Assembly (NCBI GenBank): GCA_009777775.1
Contig: WRLE01000006.1
Location: 1 to 64,000, forward strand
Direction: 5' to 3'
Origin: Oscillospiraceae bacterium
Lineage (GTDB): Bacteria; Bacillota; Clostridia; Oscillospirales; Oscillospiraceae
Length of the DNA: 64,000 nucleotides
Positions 52,832 through 63,100 of the stretch are shown here, one piece after another (positions within the stretch are counted from its first letter, which is position 1; every line of letters starts with the position of its first letter). The notes beneath the pieces were generated by a model, which saw nothing but the letters and a program-made list of their open reading frames with translations, ran no database searches and was not told the origin of the DNA. The position numbers and the translations under genes were made by a program.

Positions 52832-55798
52832 ATGATAACAAGCAGATATATCAAACTAGTAACTGCTTTATTAGTATGCATAAGCCTTCTAATATGCGCA
52901 TATATGGTTTTTGCTGCACAAACTAGGCAAATCGAACAAATATCCCAGACAGCGAAAATAACGGAATATCAAAAAAGGCTTTTCCAAGGAGAGCTCATCA
53001 TCATCGACATTCAAGTCCAGGAAGATGATTGGCAAACTTTGCTCGATAATGCCCGTGACAAAGATTGGATAAACGCAGATTTGATTATCAACGGCGAGTT
53101 TTTCAGTTTCGTTGGCATCAGGGTCAAAGGCAATTCCAACATCGCCAAAGTCATTTCTTCAGATAGCGATAGATTCAGTTTGCAAGTAAAGTTCAACAAA
53201 TATGTCAAGGGTCAGACATATTATGGTTTAGATACCTTCTGCCTCAATAATCTCATTTACGATGCAACATACATGAAAGAGTATATGGCATTTGAAATTA
53301 TGGACTATATAGGTGTACCAACACCCTTGCGAAATTATGCCAATGTATCGGTAAACGGTGAAAGCTACGGTTTGTACCTTGCCTTAGAAAGATATAACGA
53401 AGCATTTTTGGATAGGGTATATGGCAGCAGCTCGGGTCAGCTCTACAATGTTAAAAACACAAAAGGAAAAAACGATTTCTACGGTGGCTCACTACTCTAT
53501 AATGGTGATGATGTCAGTAATTATCCCGAAATCTTCAATAACAAAGTGTTTGGCAACAAATCCGATAAGCATGACAAGCTTGTTATTGAAGCCATTTTGA
53601 ATCTCAACGAGGGTGCAAACTTAAGCCAGCATTTTGATATAGATGAAGTTTTGCGCTATCTTGCAGCTCTATCTGTAATATCAAGCACCAACAGCTATGC
53701 TACTTACCAAGGACAAAACTATTATATCCATGTTCGAGACGGCAAGCTTTCCATATTACCTTGGAGCTTTGGACAGGCTTTTGGTGGTATACTACCCACT
53801 GATGAATTTTATGTATCTAAAATTATAAATATCCCAATAGACAGTCCTGTACTGGGTGTCGAAATGGTGGACAGACCTCTCATAAACAATCTTCTTGCTA
53901 TACCCGAATACAGAGACAGCTACCATATGTATCTTCGCCAAATAATCGATGGCTTTTTCGCGAGCGGGATTTTCGATGAAACAATAGCAATGCTGGACAA
54001 AAAAATCTCCCAACACATCATTGGAGATGACATTGGCTTTGCCTCATATGAAGCATATACATATGCAGTTGCTGCTTTGCATGAATTTGGAATACTGAGA
54101 AGCCTTAGTATCGAAGGTCAATTAAGTGGAATCATTCCATCAACTTTAGACAGCCAAAATATTGACAGGTCACTGTTAGTTGATGTTTCCCATTTCGATT
54201 ATTCGCCTTTAGCAGGTTCAAGCAGTTCATCTTCCTTGTGGTCTTTTGACAACATAAGCCAAATTATTAATCAGCATATAGGCGATATGAAGTCACAAAT
54301 ATTTTTAGAAAACGATGAAATCCGTTCCGACAATGCTGATATTATTATCTCAAATCAAACTGCAACGATAAAAAGCGGTGGTATTTACGAAATAAGCGGA
54401 ACGCTGGAAAACGGTCAAATTATCGTCAACGCAACTGCAGCGGATGTCGTTTTGATATTAAACAATGTGGATATTACCTGCACATATAGTTCACCAATTT
54501 ATATCTACGATTGCAATACAATAACCATATATACGCCCGAAAACACCATAAACATCCTCACCGATGGTGCGAAATACAACTTTGACAATAGACTCTTTTC
54601 CCAAAGTAACGACGAACCCAATGCCTGCCTATATAGTAAATCCGATATGTTCATTACCGGTGGTGGCACTCTCCATATCTCTGCAAATTATAATAATGGC
54701 ATCACTAGCAAAGACAATCTAAAAATTGAAAATGCCACTATACACCTATTAGCAAAGAATAACGGCATAAATGGCAGAGATAGCTGTGAAATAATCGACT
54801 CGGACATATTGGTGCAATGCGGGGGTGATGCGATTCGTTCCACATATGATATGGACGATACTCGCGGTATAGTTTCGATATCAAATTCCACTCTAAACTT
54901 GAATGCAGGCAAAGACGGCATATCCGCACAAACTCATTTGTCGATTTTCAGCGGCGACATAAAAATCATAAGCGGTGGCGGTAGCACAAATCGCACTTCA
55001 TCTTCATATAGCACAAAAGGCATGAAAGCAGGTAAGATTATCGAAATAAGCGGAGGTGTAATATCAATCGATAGTTCCGATGACGGTATACACTGCGATG
55101 ATACTATAGATATTTCCGAAGGGCATATCACGATTTCAGCAAAGGACGATGGAATTCACGCAGATAAGATAATAAACATATCAGGCGGTTTTATTGATAT
55201 AGTCACATCATATGAAGGTATCGAAGGTAGAGAAATTAACATTTCTGGCGGCTACATTAAAATTTTTGCTATCGACGATGCGATTTCCTGTGCCAGTCCG
55301 CAAGTATCACATAGCGGTTTTTTTGACATAACCCGCTATCAGCCAACAAATAACGAAAAACTCTCAGTTCACATCAGCGGAGGTTATGTAGAAATATATT
55401 CCACAGGCGACGGTATAGATTCCAATGGTTCTCTCATTATAAGCGGCGGTACAGTTATCTCGATTATAAATGCCGCTGGTATCCCAGGCAGTTTCGCCAT
55501 AGATACCGATGGTGGTTTCACCCTAACCGGCGGAACGGTTATAGCTGGAGGTACAGCAGCAATTTATCAATTTCCAGTCAATTCGCCTTTAAGCTCCATC
55601 AGCGTTCCCAATGTAACTGAAGGTATGCATATACTGATAAAATCTCCCTCCGAAATCATATTCGACTACACAGCAGACCACGATGCTACCTCAACAATCT
55701 TTTTCCACGAAAAACTAATTGACGGTGATATATACACTGTTGTTTTAAACGGCATAGAGTCAGAAACAACAGCCGGAACCAGAAGACTCCCTCGATAA
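52832..55798 (+). CDS. CotH-kinase-family protein with beta-helix/carbohydrate-binding region
   Basis: A 988-residue protein with one N-terminal membrane segment (residues 8-28). A CotH-like domain (about 50-400) has FVGIRVKGNSN, YGLDTFCLNN, YMKEYMAFEIMDYIGVPTP, VSVNGESYGLYLALERY and ILPWSFGQAFGG. The C-terminal 500 residues are repeat-rich with ISGGxIxI, SSDDGIHCDDTIDIS and AKDDGIHADKIINISGG, as in DUF4353/right-handed beta-helix proteins. CotH kinases phosphorylate spore-coat proteins in Bacillus. Here it is probably outside the cell and acts with the VTC and DUF4956 products 64 bases upstream. Confidence 0.88.
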   Translation: MITSRYIKLVTALLVCISLLICAYMVFAAQTRQIEQISQTAKITEYQKRLFQGELIIIDIQVQEDDWQTLLDNARDKDWINADLIINGEFFSFVGIRVKGNSNIAKVISSDSDRFSLQVKFNKYVKGQTYYGLDTFCLNNLIYDATYMKEYMAFEIMDYIGVPTPLRNYANVSVNGESYGLYLALERYNEAFLDRVYGSSSGQLYNVKNTKGKNDFYGGSLLYNGDDVSNYPEIFNNKVFGNKSDKHDKLVIEAILNLNEGANLSQHFDIDEVLRYLAALSVISSTNSYATYQGQNYYIHVRDGKLSILPWSFGQAFGGILPTDEFYVSKIINIPIDSPVLGVEMVDRPLINNLLAIPEYRDSYHMYLRQIIDGFFASGIFDETIAMLDKKISQHIIGDDIGFASYEAYTYAVAALHEFGILRSLSIEGQLSGIIPSTLDSQNIDRSLLVDVSHFDYSPLAGSSSSSSLWSFDNISQIINQHIGDMKSQIFLENDEIRSDNADIIISNQTATIKSGGIYEISGTLENGQIIVNATAADVVLILNNVDITCTYSSPIYIYDCNTITIYTPENTINILTDGAKYNFDNRLFSQSNDEPNACLYSKSDMFITGGGTLHISANYNNGITSKDNLKIENATIHLLAKNNGINGRDSCEIIDSDILVQCGGDAIRSTYDMDDTRGIVSISNSTLNLNAGKDGISAQTHLSIFSGDIKIISGGGSTNRTSSSYSTKGMKAGKIIEISGGVISIDSSDDGIHCDDTIDISEGHITISAKDDGIHADKIINISGGFIDIVTSYEGIEGREINISGGYIKIFAIDDAISCASPQVSHSGFFDITRYQPTNNEKLSVHISGGYVEIYSTGDGIDSNGSLIISGGTVISIINAAGIPGSFAIDTDGGFTLTGGTVIAGGTAAIYQFPVNSPLSSISVPNVTEGMHILIKSPSEIIFDYTADHDATSTIFFHEKLIDGDIYTVVLNGIESETTAGTRRLPR

Positions 55799-55865
55799 AT
55801 CCAAAGTTCACCCCAGTCACCAAAATAGAACATATCTGGTAGTACAATATCTAGCCTTTGTCTTA

Positions 55866-55963
55866 TCGTTCTAGTACTCCCCGCAGTAGCGGAAGATGCT
55901 TGCATCATCAATTGGAGCTGTCAGTTAGTTCCCGTAAGCATCGTAGTCATAACTGGTTGTGAC
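55866..55963 (-). pseudogene. Rhs core remnant with two in-frame stops
   Basis: The minus strand reads SYDYDAYGN-stop-LTAPIDDASIFRYCGEY-stop, matching the Rhs protein segment ASYDYDAFGNLLAAPIDDAN and FRYCGEYWDD. It lies after the second RsiV-like gene and is the third Rhs end in the 55.8-64 kb tract. Flanks (55799-56020) show nothing else. Confidence 0.85.
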
Positions 55964-56020
55964 ATAAAGATTAAGTTAAATTATTGTCATGTAACAAACT
56001 CTCCTGAATATAAATAATCG

Positions 56021-57487
56021 TCAGTCATGTCGTAAATTATTTTCCATTACGTTAATTGGCTCACTATCGTTTTTTCTATAAAAAGCAGAATAAAATTCAT
56101 ATATTTGGCTGCTAGGTCCCTCTACAATTATTATATTATCTTCATGAATAACGCTCCAACCAATCCATTCAATTTTCGTATCATAAGCATCATAAAAGTA
56201 TGTGATTATACCGTCCTTTATACCAACAATAGCAACTCTTGGATTAACGCGCTCATACTCCTCTATTGGTATATGCGAAATTTTACTTCCATCAAAATAC
56301 TCTGTTGCTCTTACCACTATTACTATATATTTATCTGTGAACGCATCATATTCAATATATTCAACTTGAAATGGCTTATGTGTTCGAGCCTTAAAATATT
56401 CTAATGCAGCTAATTCGGCAGCTTCTCGATTAATGTCGTTTATGCCACACATTGTAGCCAGATTACTTGCGTGTAATAAAATGTCTTCATCATAGCAATA
56501 ATATTTATTTAATATGCTCGTAGAGCTTACATCATTGCAACCATTTGCTAAAAGTATTTCATCCCATATATCATTATCTTTTTTCATAAAATCTTTTAGG
56601 TCATCAAAATCGATAACAATTTCAGCATAAGAACCAAGTGCATGTAGTGTTGCAATTTTTATACCAAGATAACTATCAGTAAAGTAGCAAGCATATTCGG
56701 TTTCCATACTCTCACCATTTTGAATATCAGATAACTTAAAATTTCGCATCAGCTCCTCATCTGTGTTATCCCATATTATATAATCGAATGCTTTTTGTAA
56801 AATGTGATTATTATCAAGATCGATTATAGCATTTGTTTTAAATGCTTCAATAAATTCCATGTTTATTTCTATGAAGTCATCAAGTATTAGCAGATTTCCT
56901 GTTCTAAGGTCAAGGTTCAATGTTTGTAATAAATGATTGTCATATGCTGCACTTTGTTTAAAAAAATAAATTCTTTGCTTTATGCTCATAAAATTTTCAC
57001 TTAACCATGCAATTTCAAATGATGAATATAATCGTAGTCCAGTAACATTCTCGCCATAACTTGTCAATAAGCCCAAGGCATTATCATATAATAATTTATT
57101 GATTGAATTTTGAACTCCTACATCAGCTATATTATTAATTTGTGGAAACACGATATTTATATAATTTTTTATATAGTTATCGTGTAAAAAATATTTATGG
57201 GATTCGATTGTATAACTAACACAATCAAAGTAAAACTCATTTACTTCGCAATCGCATTCCACGTGGTATATATTATTAATTGATAATAATTGCGATATAT
57301 CATTATTATTTGTTTCTTCAATTAATACTCTATTGTCAAACACGCTACTATCAAAAATAACATACTCTCTAATGCTAGTCTTGTCGAAAATATCTTCTTC
57401 GTTGGATATTAATTGTTTTTCTTGCTTCCCACAACCAACAGCCAAAAGGACACTTGCTAATACAACGAATAAGCTTGTCTTTTTCAC
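56021..57487 (-). CDS. DUF3298 (RsiV-like) lipoprotein, candidate immunity protein 2
   Basis: A 488-residue protein, GTG start with GGGAGG upstream. Lipoprotein signal with lipobox LLAVGC (Cys about 19). Residues about 90-310 fit the DUF4163/DUF3298 plan of RsiV and PdaC: NIVFPQINNIADVGVQNSIN, LDLRTGNLLILDDFIE, then YFTDSYLGIKI and YAEIVIDFDDL. A C-terminal region of about 170 residues is extra relative to the paralogue at 59031-59945. The broken Rhs tail originally ended 14 bases upstream, so toxin and immunity were nearly contiguous. The immunity role is inference. Confidence 0.75.
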   Translation of the reverse strand: MKKTSLFVVLASVLLAVGCGKQEKQLISNEEDIFDKTSIREYVIFDSSVFDNRVLIEETNNNDISQLLSINNIYHVECDCEVNEFYFDCVSYTIESHKYFLHDNYIKNYINIVFPQINNIADVGVQNSINKLLYDNALGLLTSYGENVTGLRLYSSFEIAWLSENFMSIKQRIYFFKQSAAYDNHLLQTLNLDLRTGNLLILDDFIEINMEFIEAFKTNAIIDLDNNHILQKAFDYIIWDNTDEELMRNFKLSDIQNGESMETEYACYFTDSYLGIKIATLHALGSYAEIVIDFDDLKDFMKKDNDIWDEILLANGCNDVSSTSILNKYYCYDEDILLHASNLATMCGINDINREAAELAALEYFKARTHKPFQVEYIEYDAFTDKYIVIVVRATEYFDGSKISHIPIEEYERVNPRVAIVGIKDGIITYFYDAYDTKIEWIGWSVIHEDNIIIVEGPSSQIYEFYSAFYRKNDSEPINVMENNLRHD

Positions 57488-57501
57488 AATACCCTCCCTA
57501 A

Positions 57502-58980
57502 TTATAACGTTTTTTTATCAACAATTTTACGGTAAACAACACATTGAAATCTAAATATCTCGATATTATCATATCCCATAGATTGGCTAGTTTCTATATT
57601 TCCGTTCATACCATTGAGTTCCCACCAAAATCCTGAAGCTTCCCAAGCTCAGTAGCTTGCTACATACATAGCTGGATCAGCAGAATAAAATATGCCTGGA
57701 TCACCATTTTCTGTATAAAACGCTTTATAGTTACCTTCTCCCGTAAGTTGAATAAATCCAGCACCTCTGTATTTGCTTGTGTGTCCATCCTGTGTTAACC
57801 CTGTTCTTGATTCATGCATCGCTACACCAAGGAAGAATTGAATAAATTCGATTGATGTTATCCCATATCTCCAAAGCGTATAGTTTAAGTCAGATACAGA
57901 ATTTAGTGTAGCTACGGCATCAGAACCATTTGTTGTTCTATTTGTAGCAACATATATAGCTTGTAGTTGGTTTTGAGAAAACAATGCACGGTATACTCCT
58001 TTATTATCTGCTTTATCATAAACAACATAATCAGAGCCTTCTGCCAAGGTGTGTCTCTCAATATATGCGACTGTTCTCAATCTGTTCTCATATGATATAT
58101 CGGCACCATATAATGAATGCATCGTAATCGCTCCATTGATTGCAAGCATCGTATAGATGTCGCAACCGATATATAACCCATTGCTGTCAAACAAGCTCTC
58201 TGCATCCATGTTCAAGTAAACGATTTGGAATCTCATCAGAGCTTCTGTTGTCGCAGGACCAAAATTTCCTGTCAACACAGTATTGGGATTAGCAAAATAC
58301 CCAAAGTCCATCAAAAATTCTTGAAGAGCCCAAACTTCGCGACTCCCATAGTTAGATGAGCTTGGTACTAAACTGTGCGTCATTTGAATTCCATACCGAG
58401 TAAAGTTCAAATTTGCCAGCACTGGTGAATTGCTTGTTGAATCTGTGTTATTTATACTGTTTGTCTCTTTTATCGTAACAAGCATACCATAGGGACCCAC
58501 TCCCCAAAACTCCTCGAAGGTCTTTCCAGAACCAGTCCGCAGCCAGTCTGCGCCTTCGTTTTCACCGAAGTTTACCCCATTGTTTCCACTGCTCTGCTGA
58601 GATGCTCCACTTGATATAGGTGACCCATATGGTCCGACACCCCAAAATTCCTCAAAGGATTTGCCCGAGCCAGTCCTGAGCCAGTCTGCGCCCTCGTTAG
58701 GTCCGAAGTTCACACCAGTCACTGAATACCCCATTGGATCTTTGTACTTGATGGGGCTGTTGTGCGCATAGGTATACCTGTTGAGACTGAGCGGGTCGGT
58801 GTACCTCCCTAGGTAGCTATCTCTCTGAGTAAACCTTCCGGTGGATGGCTTGTAATACCTAGCCCTTAGGTAGTAGTTCTTCGTCTCGTCGTCCCAGTAC
58901 TCCCCGCAGTAGCGGAAGGGGCTCGCATCGTCATTGGGAGCAGTCAGAAGATTCCCGAAATGTCGTAGCTGTAGCTTGCA
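57502..58980 (-). pseudogene. Orphan Rhs C-terminal module with lysozyme-like domain, broken
   Basis: It repeats the Rhs end: RYCGEYWDDETKNYYLRARY, SLNRYTYAHNSPIKYKDPMG, two GVNFG-x-NEGADWLRTGSGK units, a peptidoglycan-binding domain (REVWALQEFLMDFGYF...GNFGPATTEALMRFQ), then a GH19-like tip (FLGVAMHES, YRGAGFIQLTGEGNY). A TGA at 57649-57651 replaces a Tyr codon (YVASY-stop-AWEASGFWW against YVADYYAWEASGSWW in the intact gene). Reading on, the frame continues to a TAA at 57502. Upstream, a few bases are missing near 58960, shifting the frame, and similarity ends about 58980. No start site is visible. Confidence 0.85.
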
Positions 58981-59030
58981 CTTTCACTGCACTGTAGCAA
59001 TGGCGAATAATAAATCATATGTTCCAACTA

Positions 59031-59945
59031 TTATGATTCTATTAAGCCAATCTCTACAAGCATCTGAGTAAATATTTTATTATCTGTACGTGCATAATCT
59101 ATTAAGTCTTCATACATCAGTTCAAAATGCATAATGCCACCCATTACGTTACCGACTGTCATCGTTATTCCAACTCTGTCGATACAATAATATGTATTGA
59201 TTCTTGAATTTTCACCATCTGCGCCAAACAAATAGTCAGTTAATTGCTCATACCCATACTCACCGCGTGCGTTACTTCTAATAAGATACTCAAACGTCGA
59301 TTCGCTTAGCATATATTTATCATTATTAAAGACTGCTTTTTCAATCATGGTATCTATAAAATCATTATCAATAATATAGAAGTCTCGCAACCGTAGTTTA
59401 TCCACTGGATATTTAAGATAAATATTAGTTGTTTCGATGTAGCTAACTTGATATGATGCTAAATCAGAATACCTATTACCAAAAAACAAAATACTAACAA
59501 ATTGGTTGTCGCAGTATGTTATTGTATACGAAACGTTAAAGCAGAGTCCTTCTACACGAGATATGCTGTCGTTTATTATTTCATTATATAAAACAATTTT
59601 CATTAGAGTATTTATCTTTTTTTGCTGGATACTATCATTAGGAATAATAATTTGTGGATAATAAATTTCAATCTCACCTCGATTATTTTCATTAAATGCA
59701 AAGTATCTTCGATTTTCAAACAAATAACTTCCCTCAAAAACAGAAAAAGCATCACCAATACTTTCATCGATTTCCATTATATCGTTTGATGATGTTTTAT
59801 AAATGTATTCACGATTGGAGATGTTCATAATATTTTTATAAACAGTTTCATTTTGGTTATTCGAGTAGCATATCTGCCTAATTCCATTAATTGATATGAT
59901 TGTTAAAAGCAATAACGATATCATAATAAAATAAAATTTTTTCAT
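59031..59945 (-). CDS. DUF3298-like membrane-anchored protein, candidate immunity protein 1
   Basis: The ATG at 59945 (MKKFYFIMISLLLLTII) with AAAGGTG upstream is preferred over a start ten codons earlier. The 304-residue product has an N-terminal membrane segment without a clear lipobox, so it is probably anchored facing out. The body parallels the protein at 56021-57487: EIYYPQIIIPND...QQKKINTL, VDKLRLRDFYIIDNDFIDTM and a late IMHFELMYEDLIDYA. That is the DUF4163/DUF3298 plan. It lies 156 bases after the Rhs stop and is very AT-rich. Confidence 0.7.
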   Translation of the reverse strand: MKKFYFIMISLLLLTIISINGIRQICYSNNQNETVYKNIMNISNREYIYKTSSNDIMEIDESIGDAFSVFEGSYLFENRRYFAFNENNRGEIEIYYPQIIIPNDSIQQKKINTLMKIVLYNEIINDSISRVEGLCFNVSYTITYCDNQFVSILFFGNRYSDLASYQVSYIETTNIYLKYPVDKLRLRDFYIIDNDFIDTMIEKAVFNNDKYMLSESTFEYLIRSNARGEYGYEQLTDYLFGADGENSRINTYYCIDRVGITMTVGNVMGGIMHFELMYEDLIDYARTDNKIFTQMLVEIGLIES

Positions 59946-60101
59946 AATAGCACCTTTAGTAGTTAGTATTATCATTGAATATTAACATATGGTAAGTATC
60001 GGCGAGACGATAATTGCATTTACCAAATCGCAAATTCGTCTCGCCACACCACGCTCTATTGTTCTTTCGAAATACAAACTAGTATGTATGACCTTAATTT
60101 A

Positions 60102-63100
60102 TCAACCTGGAAATATTTTTATAACTTCGTCGAATCGCTCTTTTCGATCGCCCCAATCTTCTGGTTCATATGCTGCGTAATAACTACCACTATTTGTAGC
60201 ATTTGATACAGCGAAGAATATGTCAATAGTACTCATGTTGTTGTTTTGACTTTGCATAATTTTGCAATTCATGTTGTTAATTTTCCACCAAGATCCAGAT
60301 GCCTCCCAAGCATAGTAATCAGCTACATATTGTGGCCCACCTGTTCCGTTTCCATATATATCTATGTCTATTATTCTTGAATTACCCATTTCCTTTGAAA
60401 ATATTTCATAGTTTGGTTCTGTTGATAGTTGCAAATAACCAGCTCCATAAAAAGGCCAGTACCATTTCTCCATTAAATAAGCCATTTGTTGATTGTAAGA
60501 TAAATAACCTGCTTCTACTAAAGCATCACGAGACTCATGCATTGCAACACCTAAAAAATACTGTATCAGTTCGATTGATGTTATTTCATATTTCCACAAT
60601 GTATAGTTAAGTGCAGCAACGACATCCTTTGTAACCGACCCTGCTAGGTGATGTTGTGTTAATGTAAAAATATCTCTTAATTGGCTGCTTGTTACGAGAG
60701 TTTTATAAACTCCCACTGTGCCAGCTTTATCATAAACAACATAATCAGAGCCTTCTGTCAAGGTGCGTCTCTCTATATATGCGACTGTTCTCAATCTGTT
60801 CTCATATGATATATCGGCACCATATAATGAATGCATCGTAATCGCTCCATTGATTGCAAGCATCGTATAGATGTCGCAACCGATATATAACCCATTGCTG
60901 TCAAACAAGCTTTCTGCATCCATGTTCAAGTAAACGATTTGGAATCTCATCAGAGCTTCTGTTGTCGCAGGCCCAAAATTTCCTGTCAACACAGTATTGG
61001 GATTTGCAAAATACCCAAAGTCCATCAAAAATTCTTGAAGAGCCCAAACTTCGCGACTCCCATAGTTTGATGTGCTTGGTACTAAACTGTGCGTCATTTG
61101 AATTCCATACCGAGTAAAGCTCAAATTTGCATGCACTGGAGAATTGCTTGTTGAATCTGTGTTATTTATACTGTTTGTCTCTTTTATCGTAACAAGCATA
61201 CCATAGGGACCCACTCCCCAAAACTCCTCGAAGGTCTTCCCAGAACCTGTGCGCAGCCAATCGGCACCCTCATTCTCCCCAAAATTGACCCCATTGTTTC
61301 CACTGCTCTGCTGGGATGCTCCACTTGATATAGGTGACCCATATGGTCCTACACCCCAGAATTCCTCAAAGGATTTTCCTGAGCCAGTCCTGAGCCAGTC
61401 GGCACCCTCGTTGGGTCCGAAGTTCACGCCAGTCGCCGAATACCCCATTGGGTCTTTGTACTTGATGGGGCTGTTGTGGGCATAGGTGTACCTGTTAAGA
61501 CTGAGCAGGTCGGTGTACCTCCCTAGGTAACTATCCCTCTGGGTGAACCTGCCTGTTGATGGCTTGTAGTACCTAGCCCTTAGGTAGTAGTTCTTCGTCT
61601 CGTCGTCCCAGTACTCCCCGCAGTAGCGGAAGGGGTTCGCATCGTCAATGGGAGCAGCCAGCAGGTTTCCAAAAGCGTCGTAGTCGTAGCTTGCTATGAC
61701 GCTGCCTGCGCTGTCTGTTAGCTGCACCACATCACCCCTACCGTTGTAGAGGTAGTAGGCTATGCCTTGGGCTATCTTTCTGCTGATGATATTACCAGCA
61801 CCATGCACATTATGTGCCATCTGGTTACCTGATGCATCAAGCTCTAGAGTGATGTTACCGTTTTCGTAGAGGTACCTGGTGGTTACAGATACGCCGTCCT
61901 GAGTGACGGTTTTTTCCGACCTTAGACCGTCAGCACCATAACTGTATTCGGCAATATAGTGGTCGTTGCTGACAGTCGTAGTCCTACCCCAAGCGTCGTA
62001 GCCGCTGATCTCGAACGTGATTTCATCATCGCTACCACTAGTCCCTGCTAAGCGCAGCCCAAGTGTTGCGGGGTCTGCACCAACGTCAGCCATGGTGGAA
62101 ACCATCATGGAAATCTGGCTGCCGTTGTTGTCGTAGTGATACTCGGTTGTCTTCTCCCAATAGTCCGAAGTTTCTGTGCTATCCACGAGCCTGTTGCGGT
62201 TGTCGTAAGCATACACGGTAATTGTATCTGAGTTGTCAATTGAGACGGTCTGGGTTTCCCTGTTACCCGCCACATCGTAGGCATAGGAGGTTTCCCTGCC
62301 ATCTGGCTCGACAACCAGCTCTATCCTTCCAAGGTCATCGTAAGAATAGGTAGTCTCGCCCTTCATCTCCAGCTTCGCAGTCATGTTGCCATTTCCATCG
62401 TAGGCGTAGTTGAAGGTGCTGAGGTAGCTCCCGTTTTTTGAGTTCGCCAATGTATGGATTCTGTTGTCGGCGTAGTAGGTGTATGTAGCCACTACACCAT
62501 TGGGATAAGCCATTGTCTGACGGTTGCCGTTGGGGTAGTATGTATATGTTGTCGTGTCGCTTCCACTTTTAAGCTGCCAGAGCCTCCCCGCTTTGTCGTA
62601 GACCCTGGTAACTGCGTTGCCCTTGGGGTCCGTGCTAGTCTGTGCAACATAACCCGAAGACAGTCCCGCCGTTATGTCGAGAAGGTAGGTGCTCAGCCCA
62701 ATGCCCGGCACATTCCTAGATATCATGCGGTTAAGGGAGTCGTACTGCATGACTGTAGTTCCATTGGAGTCGGTAACCGTGAGTACGTTTCCGTTGTCAT
62801 CGTAGGTATACCCCATGGATTGTCCACCAGCAATTGCAGAGAATAGCCTGCCGTGGATATCATAAGTGTATAATGTTACCGCACCGTTCTGATCTGTTTG
62901 GGTCTCCACGCCACCATCGGCGTAGTAAGTATAAACCATTGAATAAGCTGAGTCGATACCCGATGATGTCAACCCTCCTGGCTCAATCCTATGAGTAGGC
63001 AGGTTTCTAGCGTTGTAAACTGTGGTCATTGTATTGCCAGCGGCATCCGTATGGGATGTCATGTTGCCCGCGTTGTCGTAGCCGTATGTAGTTATCTCGC

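Noticed and set aside
55666-55911. 81-codon minus-strand gene
   Set aside because: Half lies antisense to the CotH gene and the rest covers an Rhs scrap; no supporting signal.
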